Assembly (NCBI GenBank): GCA_019722365.1
Contig: JADFUC010000766.1
Location: 124,001 to 188,000 of the forward strand
DNA length: 64,000 nt
Direction of reading: 5' to 3'
From: Lithospermum erythrorhizon
Lineage: Eukaryota > Streptophyta > Magnoliopsida > Boraginales > Boraginaceae
Part shown: positions 26,501 to 39,033 of the stretch, in pieces
How positions within the stretch are numbered: the stretch's first letter is position 1
Layout of the letters: every line of letters begins with the position of its first letter
Notes under the pieces: model-generated
What the model saw: only the letters and a program-made list of their open reading frames with translations
What the model was told of the DNA's origin: nothing
Database searches by the model: none
Made by a program: the position numbers and the translations under genes

Positions 26501-28900
26501 AATAAATAAGTCATAAAAGCAGTCATGCAATGACACTTAGCAAATTTAAACAACATGTCGAGATATAATAGAAAGTCTCGGTAAAATGGCATCGCGAGAA
26601 TAAAATGCAGTACCGGCAACGACTATAGCTACAGTCATCCAGGCCATACATCTACCAATATCTCACAACTATACCAACCTCAATGGCGTATGCTCGACCC
26701 GTCTACACTGGGAATGGACCAATCGATAATCACGCGCCCTTGCAGTATAAGCCAAACCGCCTGCGGTATAAGGCCAAACATAACTTATACTGCAAATATC
26801 ATGTAAGCGCTTATCACGCTAAGTATAAAGGCCAGCAGCTCTTATACACTAAGTATAAGGCTGGCAGCGCTTATCTGCTTTAAGTATAAGGCCAACGACT
26901 CTTTGCTTCATTATAGGGCCAGCACATTTCTTATACACTAAGTATAAGGCCAACCACATACATAAGTATAAGGCCAATGGCGTCCGCGTATCCTGCCCAG
27001 GAAGGAGAGTCGCGTAAACACAATCATCCACTATGAGTTAAGTCGATACTCGAGTCACCTCGAGAGTCACCATGCTCCGACAGCGCCACCGGTAAGCAAT
27101 TACTCTACTCCCAAACAATATCCAAGCAGCGCAACTAAAACATCTCACGATCATAAATCATCGCGACAGCCGCCGACAAAGGCCAAAAAATACAACTGAT
27201 GCCGGCCAAAGTACAGGAAATACCAAAAGAGATGTAAAAATAGAATACGAAGCTCTAACATGAAATGAGCTACCAATAGAGAAATATAAGTTGGGGAGTT
27301 CGGCTATTACTTACCTCGAAGCAATCTTGAAACGCCGCAAAATATAATCACATAATCATATCGTGGCTCCATAAATGAATCACACATAATCATTACAAGC
27401 CCATTACATGTATACCGTTACCATGAAATCATACCACATAATAATACTACAAGAACATGTATACTATTCACACACATAATCATACCACAACGACATGTTC
27501 CTGTGATTTAAAGTAAGTCACGTAAAGTAACACATTGATATAAGTACTTCGCCTTAGTTAATAAGAACGTTCCTAATCGATCCAAGTGCTTTTCAGTATT
27601 TAAAAGCGATACAATCAAAAACACCGAAATTACAATTCACTACTCGCAATAATTTTTAGTCTTATCTTAATTAAATTTCTGATTTTTTCAGCCCATTTTA
27701 GTTACAAATTAACAACTTAGTATAGATTGCTAACATGTTTCAAAATTATTAAAATGGCCAATTTCAACTATCGACTAAATCATGTCGATTGACACCTTAA
27801 CCAAAATACTAACATTTTCAATAAATTTCAATTTACCGATATATCAACTTTTCCAATAATCAAACCCATTTCTAACAACCTCAATCATAGCCGTTTACTA
27901 CTCAAATCTAATAAAACTAATTTCAACATATATATTTTTCCAACAATTTATAAATCATAATTTCCACCTCAAAATAATCACAATAAAGGTCCAATAACAT
28001 ATTTATACCTAAATAGCGTTTTAGAAAAAAGTCAACTCAAAAGTCAACTTCAGCCCCTGCAATAACTTTTCACCCAAAAATCGATTATTATCAACTCTAT
28101 GTATAATCTAGCCTAGACAAAAATTATATTCAATATCGCATAAAGCGAAGTGACCCAAAATTCCAAAAAAATCACTTGACACAAACGTCCGAAATTCCCA
28201 CATCGAAACAAGAATATTTCACTCAAAATATTAAATTTAGAACCGAAAGAATCAAATGGGCAATAAAATTCGAAATACAAAAAGTCTTGAAATCCAACGA
28301 AAAAATCAACTCGGGCGATCTCACAAAATACTCAACAAGATTGGACCTTTTTTGCAGCAAGCAGCCGAGGATGATGAGGGAAAGAACAAAAATTTGAGGT
28401 CGAAAAGGCAGGGATGGAGGAGAAAATTGAAGAAGAAGAATAGAAAGAAAATGAGAACTCTGGGATTTACCATGTGAGGAAGAAAATAGAGAAGTGGGCT
28501 TGGTGTTTTGGGCACTTGTTGGTTTATGGACTAAAACCGGTTGATCGATTGTCCAACCGGTGACAGCAACGAGCGATTTATTCGATCGATACTACCGTTT
28601 TAACTATCTCGACAACTTGACTTCAACGTTAACATTTACACACTCAAATTATATCACCACCCAAATAATATCATTTCGTTCGATTACAGCTTTTTGATTC
28701 TAAATCTTAGAAATGTCTTACTTGACCGACCGATCCGTTGTATTTTCAACTATTCAAAATCGAAATTTTTGATTTCTCCTTGAAATCTTTCCACCGAGCA
28801 ACGCTAGTACACTATTACGATTAATATTAGTATGGAGCGGGTTGTACAGCCACATATGCGGGCTTAGTTAAGCCCGGCGCGACTCTTAGCGTCGGGAGTT
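23589..28900. other. Unassigned repeat-like intergenic DNA
   Basis: About 5.3 kb without a gene or domain I can recognise on either strand. All open frames are short and alignment-free. The text looks like decayed LTR-retrotransposon LTR or untranslated sequence (for example a purine-rich GAGGAGAAAATTGAAGAAGAAG near 28415), but I cannot pair LTRs. It contains the tandem array at 26743-26979. Confidence 0.4.
26743..26979. repeat. Tandem array of a ~27-35 bp unit built on AAGTATAAGGCCA
   Basis: About eight irregular copies of (CTTATACACT)AAGTATAAGGCCAGC/AAC. CTTATAC and GTATAAG form an inverted pair inside many units, so single strands could fold into serial hairpins. Confidence 0.75.
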
Positions 28901-28904
28901 TCAA

Positions 28905-30859
28905 ACGGCGTAAGTGCGGCTTTCGGTAGATGTAGCCATGTTAGGAGTGGATCATTCTTGTCTCCTTTTTGGATGCAGGCTTATAATTGGAAAGGCAGAA
29001 AAAAATGGTTTGTTTTTTTACAAACGGTGGGTTGGAAAAGAGGGGTGTGAAAATACTATTAAGAGAGCTTGGGACTCAGTTGTTGAAGGGTCTCGTTGGT
29101 TTATTGTTAGCGAGAAGATTAAATATGTTAGGATGGCGCTATTGAGTGGTGTAAAAACAACAATTTTAATGCTCGGGTTCAGATTAATGATCTTCAAGCT
29201 CGGATTAGGACAACCTATGAGTCCTCGAACAATGATAGAGCGGAACTTTTGGCACTCGAAAATGACTTGGGCAGTGCCCGCCGAAGTGTTATTAGAAAGT
29301 CCGGAGGCGAGAAGGAACGACACTTAAAAGAGGGTGATAAAAATACGAGTTTCTTTCACGCTTCGGCCATGATTCGGCGAAGGCAAAATTTATTGTTGGG
29401 GATAGAGGATGGCGGATGTATGGGAGGGGCACTGCTTAAAGTTTGGGGGTATCTTCGTTATTTCAGCGATATGTTTTCGAACCAATGAAGCTTGAGAGCC
29501 GAAGTTAGCAACGATGAGCGAGTCAGCAGCGAAAGAATGAATCAGCAGTTAACCCAGGCGGTTACTATGAGGAGGTAAAAGCGTGAAATCTTTGATATGC
29601 GGTGAGAAATCTCACGGACACGATGGTACGCCCAGCCAGTTGTTTTTTCGGTCTTTTTTGGCATATTGTGTTTTTCGATGTGCCATGTTGTTGGCGAGTT
29701 TCTTTTCTAGTTCCCGGTTGTTAAATTCTATTAATCATGCTGTTTTTTTGCTTGATCCTAAAACTTTATCCACTTAATGTAATTTGGTTGGAATCCATTA
29801 GTCTACATAATATTGTACAGCTAAAATAATTGGAAAGATCATGACTAATAGGTTGCGGCCTATCCTGATGAGTATTATTTCAGATAAACTTTCTTACCGG
29901 GCAGAATGATCTCTAATAACATTTTAATAACTCATGAAGTGTTACTTTATGAATCATTCTAAGTCCGGTAAAAAATGACAATATGGCTATTAAATTGGAC
30001 ATGAGTAACGCCTACGATAGTGTTGAATGAAACTATTATGTTAAGCGGTTTTTGTAGGCAGTGGGTTGATTGGACTATGTGTTTGGTTTTTACAGTCTCT
30101 TACAGTTTTATGATTAATGGTGCTCCACGTGGGTTTATTAGGCCCGACCCGGGGGTATCCGTGAGGTGATCCGCATGCGTCATGTTGTTCTTAACATTGT
30201 AGAGGGCTAACTTTCTTTGTGCAGAGGGGCTAACTTGCATGATTAGGGAAGCGGAGTCAAGACGGTCATTCTCAGGCATAAAAATCAGTAGATACAGCCC
30301 CAGTATTAGTCACATCTTGTTTGGAGACGACACCATTATTTTTTGCAAGGCCACAAGCTCAGAGTGGGCCAAAATCATGAGGATTTTGCAGGAGTATGAG
30401 GAGGCCTCGGGACAAAAGGTAAATGTGGGAAAATGTTCGGTGAGTTTCTCACCACGTGAGAGGATGAAAGAGGTAAAGAGATTAGAAATATGGGTCTTCA
30501 TACCGGTGTATTTGGCACTTAAAAAGGAAGATCTTCAGATACATTCGGGGCTAAAGTCGAGACTCGCGTGAGAGGATGGAAAGGTAAATTATTGTCACAT
30601 GAAGGGAAATAGGTGATGGTAAAATCGGTAACGTCAGCCATTCCAAACTTTGTTATGAACTATTTCCAACTTCCTTTTGGTATTATTGATGACTTGAACA
30701 GGACAATGGCGAAGTTTGTTTGGGCAAACGGCAAAGGGGATAGAGGAATTCATTGGAAGACGTAGGATAAACTGGATGAAGATAAAGCTAATGGAGGTCT
30801 TGGCTTCAAGGATTTGGAGTGCATCAACTATTGGCAAAACAAGGATGGCGTGTGGCTAC
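28905..30859 (+). pseudogene. LINE-2 reverse transcriptase, 5' part (split by copia-2)
   Basis: Plus-strand pieces of a plant L1-like ORF2: KEGDKNTSFFHASAMIRRRQN (29327-29390), a GHDGTPSQLFFRSF equivalent of the PGPDG block (about 29620), a stretch like KIIGKIMTNRLRPIM (about 29830) and AIKLDMSNAYDSVE (about 29980). The polymerase active site LFGDDTIIF is at 30320-30340. GGLGFKDLEC at about 30795 is followed by the interruption. Frameshifts and stops separate the pieces. ORF1 and endonuclease are absent, so the copy is 5'-truncated near 28.9 kb, which is usual for LINEs. Confidence 0.85.
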
Positions 30860-31542
30860 TGTTAAGGATCGAGCGATATAACTAAACAATTATATCGCTT
30901 GAGCCTGAGTCTAATATACTACATGTAATGCGAGCAGACAATAATTGAAAATACCAGTAAATAACACGGATCTTTATACGAGTTCCCACCGAGGTATGTC
31001 ACATTTATTCTTCTTCTTGAAATCAACTAAATAACATAAATGATTATTCTGAGAAGTCTATCAAACTAGCTTCTCCAATTGAGTAATACTTTTATAATTT
31101 AATGATACCGATGATAAATCTACACTCTAGATTTGGCTTAAGATGATATCTGAGATGATACAAATCAAGTAGAAATGACTCTTGAATTTGGAACAAAAAA
31201 AAAATTTAGAGAATTTGAGATATTTTTGGATAATAAGAAAGTTGTGAGCCTAAACCACCTTTATTGGTGAACCGACTTTCGCCGAACTACGTGAGACCCG
31301 GGTCTCGATGGCCAGGTCTCGAGGTCTCGACTGGCGGTCTCGATGGCCTCACCAGAGCCTCTTCGAACAGCCCATACACAGACCCGGCATCAGTTAGCCG
31401 AGGCCAGCCATTGACTTCGAGTGCTTGATGAGAACCATCTGATCCGGCTCGTTTATTGCATGAGACCCTCGTGAGACCGGGGTCTCGATGAAAGTCTAGA
31501 TCCTGCATCTCCTTCACTTGAAAATGCCTTCCAAATCTGGCA
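30860..31542 (-). repeat. 3' LTR of copia-2
   Basis: Partner of 35614-36232. It contains a dense block of GGTCTCGA/TCGAGACC palindromic motifs at 31290-31330 and again near 31470. The other LTR retains only a shorter version (about 36050-36085), so the block is variable. Confidence 0.8.
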
Positions 31543-32240
31543 ATCTCCCACTTGAAGCCTTTTCAAATCAACGTCTTGAAGTCTTCCCAATTCCGTGGCA
31601 CGCTTGACTCTTTCGACTTTCCGAAGGTTAAGCTGAGAGAGTCGAACACAACTTGACTTCTCCTTGTTTTACGGCCTTTGCTTATATCAGCCCAGTTCGA
31701 TCTCCTAGAATGCGCATGAGCCTTCGGGGACCCGTTCCTCCAATACAAAAGCGTATGAAATGGAACCTCGGTCCTAGCCAATGGCTTTGTGCTGCTGAAA
31801 CAAGGATTTTAGCGGATAAATCGTACTCGACTATCGCGGTACAAGGTGTTACATCCGTACTCAAGATTCGAGTTCTTTCAAGAGAAAATGCGCAGCGGAT
31901 CATCTCTTTCACGGCTTAGCCATAGCGACATATTACGCACAACTAGACAATCTTTACTATTGAAAGTTGCGAGTTGGATCTCCCACGACTAATAAGTACC
32001 CCCAACGTGAATACATATCCACTATTAGACTTTCTACTATCAACATCACCATCATTATCAACATCTACATATCCATTGGCTTACGTACTAGATTTACGGA
32101 AACAATAAGGATTTTTGACACTACCATTCGGGTATCTCAAAATCCCTTGTGAGGCTTCCCGATATTTAACCACCAGGTTAGACATATATCTACTAACAAA
32201 TCCTGACATGTGTGCAATATCGGGTCTAGTGCACACCTGC

Positions 32241-33023
32241 TCACATAAAGACTACCCTCACTGCGAAGCATAAGGCACACTTATCCATATACTCTAAATC
32301 ATCTTGATGCCGGTGATTGTTGTCTTGATAATTGAAAATGACGGCTAGCGAAGTGCTGAGAACAAATCCGGCGTATTGAGGTAAACGATTACCTTCTTCG
32401 GGTATTCTTCTTGTCGATCTCAGGAGAATCCCGATCTCGATTATTCGTCCCAATTTGCCCGCTACTTCTAGGTCTTTGTCGCCAATCCGGCGGCAACTCT
32501 TTTCTTGGCAGTATTCGGCTTTTGCAAATGACTCCCTCTGATCAACATATTGACATAAAGAGGTAAAGATAACATAATCTTTTGAAACTTCCTTATGTAA
32601 CGGGCGGTGGTCGGTCTGCAACTTTCCTGAGCTTGAAGCCTTTTGATAAGTTATTAAGGTAATATTCTGCTCGAAGACTTGTTTGGCTTGGTACAAGGCT
32701 CTTACGAAGTTTGCGAGACAAATCTTCTTTCCTCTGCCCTCAGAGAATCTTGGTTGCTTCATCAAATCAACTCTTCCATGTCTAGATCACCATGTAGAAA
32801 GCATTTTTACATCCGTCGATGAAGAGTGCGGATATCTCATTACCCGATCACGAGCAGTTCGATTGTGAAACGACTCTACGGGTGAGAATATTTCGGTGTA
32901 GTCGATTCGACTCTCTGTTGGAATCCTTTGGCAACCCAAGCGAGCTTTATAGGCGTTTTCTACCATCACATTCCTCCTTGATTCGGTGAGCCCATTTGAT
33001 ACAATGTCTTCTCTGGGCACCAC
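32241..33023 (-). pseudogene. Copia-2 reverse transcriptase remnant
   Basis: At the minus-strand start of this interval the text corresponds to [25 protein letters not shown] of copia RT (here [25 protein letters not shown]). The continuation toward 32241 is heavily shifted and no YVDD motif is readable. Confidence 0.6.
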
Positions 33024-34121
33024 GGCGCACTGACTCCGTCATGTTTTTCAACAATGACTCCATCTCTCTTTAAGCCGCTAACTCCCCTTGATTTAGCCAT
33101 TCGCATTATCTTGCTTAAAGGCTTACTTCTTGATTTCGCTTTCTGTCGATTCTTGACGAAGTTAAGCGAGAGGAGAATAGATCTGAGTTGGTTTTCTGAC
33201 ACGGATACTTCTTTTGAGACCAGGTGTCTCTACATCTTGATCATTATCAGGGACAATCTCTTCCTGTTGATCAACGGCCAATGTTATCATCGGACTCATC
33301 GTCTCCCTCCATACGAACCCGTCTCTTTACAAAGGTGGCGTATCGGCAAAGGATCTTGAGGTTGGTCTTCGAGGAGCGAGGGGCATGATCTAAGACATGC
33401 CATTTGGAAGGAACAGATCATGCGCTTCTCTGTATAGTGACTTCCTCGATATTTCGATTGTGACTTCTCCTTCCCTTACTCTCTCCTCCCAGCACTTTAA
33501 ATACGTCTTTGTATAACTTTTTGTTCATTGAAGACTACATTAACTTTGCTTAGAATGATCTTCGGTTCTTGATCATAGAACACATCCCGTCTCGGCCGCC
33601 GTAGCAATAAAATAGCAAATGTTAGATTTAGCCTCGAGCTTATTTCTAGCATTCGGCCCCGGCTTATGAATTTTATCGCTAAACAACCAAATACTTCCGG
33701 GGAAAGAATAATTTACTTCTTAGGAACTCCAACTTTCTCTTTGGGAATTCGAAATTCGGAGAGGTGAAGGTCACTGCGTTTATCAAGCGGCCATGCGTAT
33801 TGATTGCGTCCCCGGAAACGTTTGAGGTAAACCCGCAGTGTAACCTCGTACTTGCTACGTTCGTTAAAGCGTCTTGTTCGTCCTCTCGGCTATTCCGTTA
33901 CATTTGGGTGTTCCCGGAATAATCTTTGCATCCTTATTCCATTCTCGCTTACTGATATTGTTTGAAATCCATATGCCTTATTCACCCGTTGTAGGATCTC
34001 AAACACTTCACTCTCGGCCCGTCGTTCGACCATAGCTACTCCATTTCTTGAAGACTTCGCACTTCAGATTTTATTCTTGAGGAAAATAAACCCAAACTTT
34101 CGTTGCATCATCGATGAAGAG

Positions 34122-34364
34122 TTACATAATATGATGAACCTCCCTTAGAACCAACGGGCGCGGTCCCCAAACATACATGTGAACTAACTCAAGCCTCTCG
34201 GTTGGGCTCAACGCCGGTTCCAACCAAAGCCCGACTTTCTTACTTCTCGAGCGACTCTCACAGATATGATGATCAACAGATTTGAGCTCAGGTATCACAT
34301 TATTTGAAACAAGCAGTTTCATACCTTTCTCGCTCATGTGGCCCAATCGGTTGTGCCACAGCAT
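34122..34364 (-). pseudogene. Copia-2 GAG-pre-integrase (zinc-binding) remnant
   Basis: LWHNRLGHMSEKGMKLL gives the H-x3-H half of the HHCC finger. The paired cysteines are disrupted (HHICESRSRSKK). It is followed by an ERLELVHMYVWGP segment equivalent to the start of the integrase core (LELVHxDVWGP). In that segment the first catalytic Asp position reads Tyr. Confidence 0.75.
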
Positions 34365-34683
34365 CGTCTTCTCAGAACTATCAACAACAGCTATAGTCTT
34401 TTGAAACTCGATGAGTCTGGCGTACTATCTTGTTCCTAAATTACGATCATTCTTATGTCGAGCTACGCTTCAGTTACTTCACCAAATGTAGTTCGGTAAC
34501 CATGCCATCCAGTGACTCACAATCAAGCTCTTCACAACCGGTACATGCCTCACTTTGGTGATCTCGGGTAGAACCGTTAGGCAACTTGAGTTGCTTTGTC
34601 TCACGTACGCCCGATCTTTAGCGGCTCGCGTTAGCGAAGATGAAGCGGCCGTAATCTCCGACCATATAATTCAACATTATATC

Positions 34684-34887
34684 CTAAGTGGGTGTAGTAT
34701 GAAATGATGCTCCAGAATCCAAAATCCAAGAATTTATAGAGCAATCAACGGACAAGAATAGAACATCCGCGCCCAGTAAATCCTTGGCATTCGCATCGCT
34801 CTTTGTTGCCCTACGCTCACCAGATGTCTTGCATTGCCTTGACATGTGACGATGCGCCACGTCCGGCGCTCGGGCTTCGTCCTCCAA
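34684..34887 (-). pseudogene. Copia-2 aspartic protease remnant
   Basis: SWILDSGASFHTTPT contains the D-S-G-A active-site signature of copia proteases, preceded by a CCHC-like RHMSRQCK segment from gag. Confidence 0.78.
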
Positions 34888-35613
34888 ACTTCGACTTACT
34901 CTTTCCTCTTGAATTTGACTGCATTTATTCTTGTCGGCTTCCTTTGTCGCCAGTTCCTACCTCACGGCCACATTTAATCAGGTGGCACCAACTCCGTCAT
35001 TCTTCCGAACTAGCCGGAGGGCATCATTTCCTACGACCACCAAGGCTGGCTTCTCATTTCCATTTGAATTACTGGCAGCTGACCATCGAACCAGTATGTG
35101 GCAATGATGCGATAGTATCGATACTTGTAATTCGTCCTCGAAGTTAACTGCTTGATAGACAATTGATTTATCAAACTATTGAAATCATTAAGGTGCCTAC
35201 TTGATCGGGTATTCATTGACATCTACCAGAGTAAACGATTCTTAAAATTGACCGTACACTTATTGTTGGCGGATGGTTTCTCGTATAGCAGCAAGCTATG
35301 CATCAGACGCTTTAATAAGTGGTCTCCTTAAACTACATTGGCAACAACGTTTCTAGACAACGCGGGTCACCATTTATCTGCGAAACTGTCTATCTAGCTC
35401 GTTCAACTCTTGATCTCCATATTTGCAGACCCAAGCCTAAAGGCTTATAGGCTTCTTCCCGTACAAATAATCCTCGTGTTAAATGCTTAGATGAAGTGAA
35501 ATCAATGCAATCCAATTTATCTGACGTATCGATACACGCCGTATTTTGCCATTTGAATTTGGAATAAAAGCTATATACAGGCTCGAGCTTTAATAGAAAC
35601 TCACGTCACAAAT

Positions 35614-36232
35614 TGTTAAGGATCGAGCGATATAAGCTAAACAATTGTAAACCATCAGCCTTTGGCTTCTGAGTCTAATATCTCTATATGTCTGAACAGA
35701 CAATAATTGAAAATACCCAGTAAATAACTCGGATCTTTTATCTGGGTTCCCCTCCAGTGCGTCCACATTCTTCTTGAAATGGCTAGAAAAAGAACTACCG
35801 ATGATTGTTCTGAGAAGTCACTGTCAGCCAAACACCGATTGAGTAATACTTTATAATTTAATTATTAATGAATCTAATTTCTAGATTTAGGCTTAAGATG
35901 ATATATCACAGATGATCTAATCCAGTGAGGAAACATTTCTATTGAATTTAGACAAAAAAAAAAGAATTTAGAGAGAATTTGGAATATTTTTGGATAATAA
36001 GAAAGTTGTGACTTAAATCCTCTTTATTCAGCTGAACCGACTTTCATGAGACCTCGCTAAGACCGGTCTCGATGGTCTCTCGAGCCTCTCGGTGACTATA
36101 CCTGATTTGAGGCATCGTGGCGCCGAGGAGTACCGATGCAAATTTCCATGCAGTCAGAATTAGTTTGTGCGTCGAGACGCAGTGCCGATCACTGCGAGCT
36201 CGCCCGACTTAATCTTTGATTTCGTCTCGGCA
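35614..36232 (-). repeat. 5' LTR of copia-2
   Basis: Partner of 30860-31542. About 60 bp shorter, mainly in the GGTCTCGA-rich block. Confidence 0.8.
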
Positions 36233-37798
36233 ATTTACTCGGTGTGCCTACTTTTAAGCTTCTCAAAGGACGGTATTTTAGGTGCTCATCTTTCTTAAAA
36301 GCCAAACTAGGTACGAATCCCTCCTACGGTTGGAGAAATTTGATGGAGGGACGAAAGGTTCTTCAAAAGGGAATTAGGTGGCGAGTGGGAGACAGGAGAA
36401 GCATTAATATGTGGACCGAACCGCGGGTGTCAAGGAAAACCGACTTTAAACTCCGAGGGGCACAAGACAATGGCTTCCGATGGGTTTTACAATTGATAAG
36501 AAATGGTATTTGGGATCGGCGGAGAGTTGAAGACCTCTTGGGGAGTGACAAAGCTGTGGAGATTTTGTCCATCCCTTTGAGCCGTTGTGGGGTGTGTGAT
36601 AAGCTCATTTGGCATTACACAAAAAGTAGGACTTACCTAAAATATTCCCGTATAAATGTGCTCGGGATATGAGATGAAATGCCGAAATGAGGTGAAAAAC
36701 GGAGGGGGAAGGTAGTGGGGGCATCATTCTGGACCCATGTTGGAACAACTTATGGGGGATGAAGATTCCACCTCATGTTAAATCTTTTATGTGGAGATGC
36801 TTAAATAATAACCTACCCACAAAAGATCGACTACGGCGAAGGGGTATTAGAGTTGAGTCGGCTTGTGTTTTTTGCAAGAATGGAAGGGAGGACTTACAAC
36901 ATTTATTTCTTCATTGTCCTTTTGCTTGTAGGTTGTGGTTTGCTACGCCTCTAAATATTTGTACCACTGGAGGACCATGGACAAATTTTAGAGAATGGTG
37001 GGTCTACATGATGACACAATTTAAGAGCATGGAATGCCCGGAGAACTTTGACTTACTTGCGTGCATTCTTTGGTTCATATGGAAATTTAGAAATGGTTTA
37101 GTCTTTGGGGAAGCAAATCTCTGTGAGGAGGCAATTTGGCAGGAAGGCTATAACTTATATGAGAACTACAAGAATGTGTATGCAAGATCACCTCAACTGT
37201 TGGCACCTTCAGTTGTGATAGACGACATGGAATGTTGGCAGCGTCCATCAAGGGGGTGGCTAAAAATCAACACTGATGCGGGATGAAACAAACACACGCG
37301 AGTCAGAACTGCTGGCTGCATTTGACGTGATGAAAATGGACAATAAAGGAGCTCGCAACACTCAACTACCCCACTCTACTGCTGCTGTAGTTGCGGAGGC
37401 GATGACGATCCGAGACGGCCTTGAATTTGCTATTGAGAACCACTGCAACAAATTGAACTGGAAAGTGACTCGAAGTCGTTGATACAAATTCTCAACAAGC
37501 TCCCGCGGAGGTTGAAATTGTGGTGGGAGATATTCTTTACCTTGCAAATTTATTGGAGGTCAAATTACAGTCGCGAAGAGAGTTTTTTAATAATGTAGCA
37601 CGTACATTCGCGCGTGGGAAAAGCGAGGAATCAGAGAGAACAACTTGGCTTCCTGACCCTCCTCGTGGCTATCTATAGCCTGTTACCACGACTTATAGTT
37701 GTTGTTTCATTCGCAATTTCTGAAGCGAACATATTGATATTTTATCGTTTTAATGATATTGTATCGTTCGATGAAATAAAAAAATATATAAAAAAGTA
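36233..37798 (+). pseudogene. LINE-2 3' part: RT tail, zf-RVT and RNase H domains, A-rich end
   Basis: Coding resumes after copia-2 with FKLLKGRYFRCSSFLKAKLG and NPSYGWRNLMEGRKVLQKG (the thumb/connection region). A 175-codon frame follows (36759-37286) with MKIPPHVKSFMWRCLNNNLPT, the C-x2-C...H-x-F-x-H-C zinc motif (CVFCKNGREDLQHLFLHCPFA) and the RNase H start GWLKINTDAG. RNase H continues near 37380-37600 (AEAMTIRDGLEFA; ESDSKSLIQILN). The element ends in an A-rich tract GAAATAAAAAAATATATAAAAAAG near 37775-37798, as expected for a LINE 3' end. At least two frameshifts occur. Confidence 0.87.
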
Positions 37799-38149
37799 GC
37801 CAATTTGGTCAGCAGTGAATAGGTTTTTAAGCAGAAAGATAAAATGGTCCAGCAAGCGTGAAATTGAAGAAAAATTTGATTTGAATCGGCGAATGACAGT
37901 TCTCTGAGGAATACTTGATAGAGATCGTTACAGGTTGAATTAGGATGATCAGGCCAAAGATTTTTTAATATTGCAGTGATTTGGTATCTAGTGCCTTATC
38001 AGAGAATATGTTAATTTTTGCAGACATAGTTACAAATACAATATCTTTGGACTTGGGGCTAAATATTTCTCAGTTTTTTACTTCTCACAGCACAATTCCT
38101 CTATTCCTAACTTTCTCCGACAAAAGCTCATTGTTGTACCTCAACAATG
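37799..38149. other. Intergenic, nothing recognised
   Basis: No conserved frame, repeat or RNA signature seen. Confidence 0.4.
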
Positions 38150-39033
38150 ATTAACTGAGATTTGATTTGGGAAGTTCTTGTTCGTCTACCCACAAAGTCC
38201 ATAATGCGATTCAAATGCGTGTCAAAGCTATGCTACTCAATCATACGCAACCCCAAATTCGCAATTGCGTGTTTCTGTGGTCTTCTCATTACTCATATTT
38301 ATTATGATAATTGTCTCAGATTAATGCAACATCACTTGACAATTGAAGAACCATAATATATACATACGTGACTCCAATTGTCAAAGGTCTAATCGCTCTC
38401 TACAATAATTATATCAAATAATTTACATTATACAACTAGACTTTCGAACCATCGCGATTCCAGAATGCACGAACGGTGGGGACCCGACCTTGTTGTAATC
38501 GATCTAACTAGCGATTATGTTAAAATGTTGAATGTTTGGACGATGAACAACAATTGCGGAGGAGGTGAATTAGAGGCGTGGACTTGAAAGAGGGTGTCGT
38601 TGCCAACAAGTTTCAACAATGCTGGCCTATTGAAATGGGACGTTTGAAAAATGATTGGTTAAGGTAAAGTGATTGGAAGATTGAAAAAAATGAACAAATA
38701 ATAGAGAAATTAACTTGAGAGAGAGTGTCGCGAATAAGATCGAGCTTGCCGCTGAAATGTGCTGCGACTCTCCCAATTGGAGAGATGACGTTAGCTGACC
38801 GTGAAATGGAAGACTTTCCCTTACCTATTTATATTTATGATCATCCAAAAAATAAGTTGAAATCAATAACAATAGATGGCCATGGATCTCGAGGGAGTGG
38901 CTTGGATAGTCAAGAGAATGGCATGATGGAAAGTGAAGAAACGAAGATATGCTATTATGAAGATAATATCATATCTCTTGCTTTCTTGATGTTTAATCAG
39001 AAGCAGGAGGATCAAACAATACACAGTAGTTGA
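38150..39033 (+). pseudogene. F-box protein gene fragment
   Basis: From about 38156 the plus strand reads IWEVLVRLPTKSIMRFKCVS then KLCYSIIRNPKFA. This is the classic plant F-box core (xxILxRLPVKSLxRFKCVSKxWxxLIxxPxF), through which such proteins bind a SKP1-type adaptor in SCF ubiquitin ligases. The N-terminal start is lost (ATG at 38147 runs into a stop). The frame breaks after 38356. A second plus-strand frame at 38725-39033 (FPLPIYIYDHPKNKLKSITIDG... ICYYEDNIISLAFL) could be the C-terminal substrate-binding part of the same gene, but this is inference. The large gap and stops argue for a pseudogene. Confidence 0.6.

Larger units (their letters stand above)
30860..36232 (-). mobile_element. 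Second decayed Ty1/copia element (copia-2) inserted in LINE-2
   Basis: Direct repeats at 30860-31542 and 35614-36232 share TGTTAAGGATCGAGCGATAT, CAGACAATAATTGAAAATACC and GAGAATTTG-type text and end in GGCA. A minus-strand polypurine tract (CAAGTGGGAG, near 31552) precedes the left LTR. Minus-strand pol order is correct: protease (34887-34684), pre-integrase (34364-34122), RT start (about 33020-32780). LINE coding resumes directly after 36232 (LLGVPTFKLLKGRYF). I found no clean 5-bp target duplication. All frames are interrupted. Confidence 0.82.

Noticed and set aside
26743..26979. CRISPR array
   Set aside because: Irregular unit lengths, no unique spacers and plant nuclear context. It is a minisatellite.
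28176..28515. Lys/Glu-rich plus-strand frames as a nuclear protein
   Set aside because: Driven by an A/G-rich tract (GAAGAAGAAG). Two overlapping frames give similar basic peptides and no domain.
30851..36251. GTGTGxCTAC on both sides of copia-2 as a long target duplication
   Set aside because: The right copy lies eight bases beyond the LTR end and is native LINE coding sequence (GVPTF). It is not adjacent to the element.
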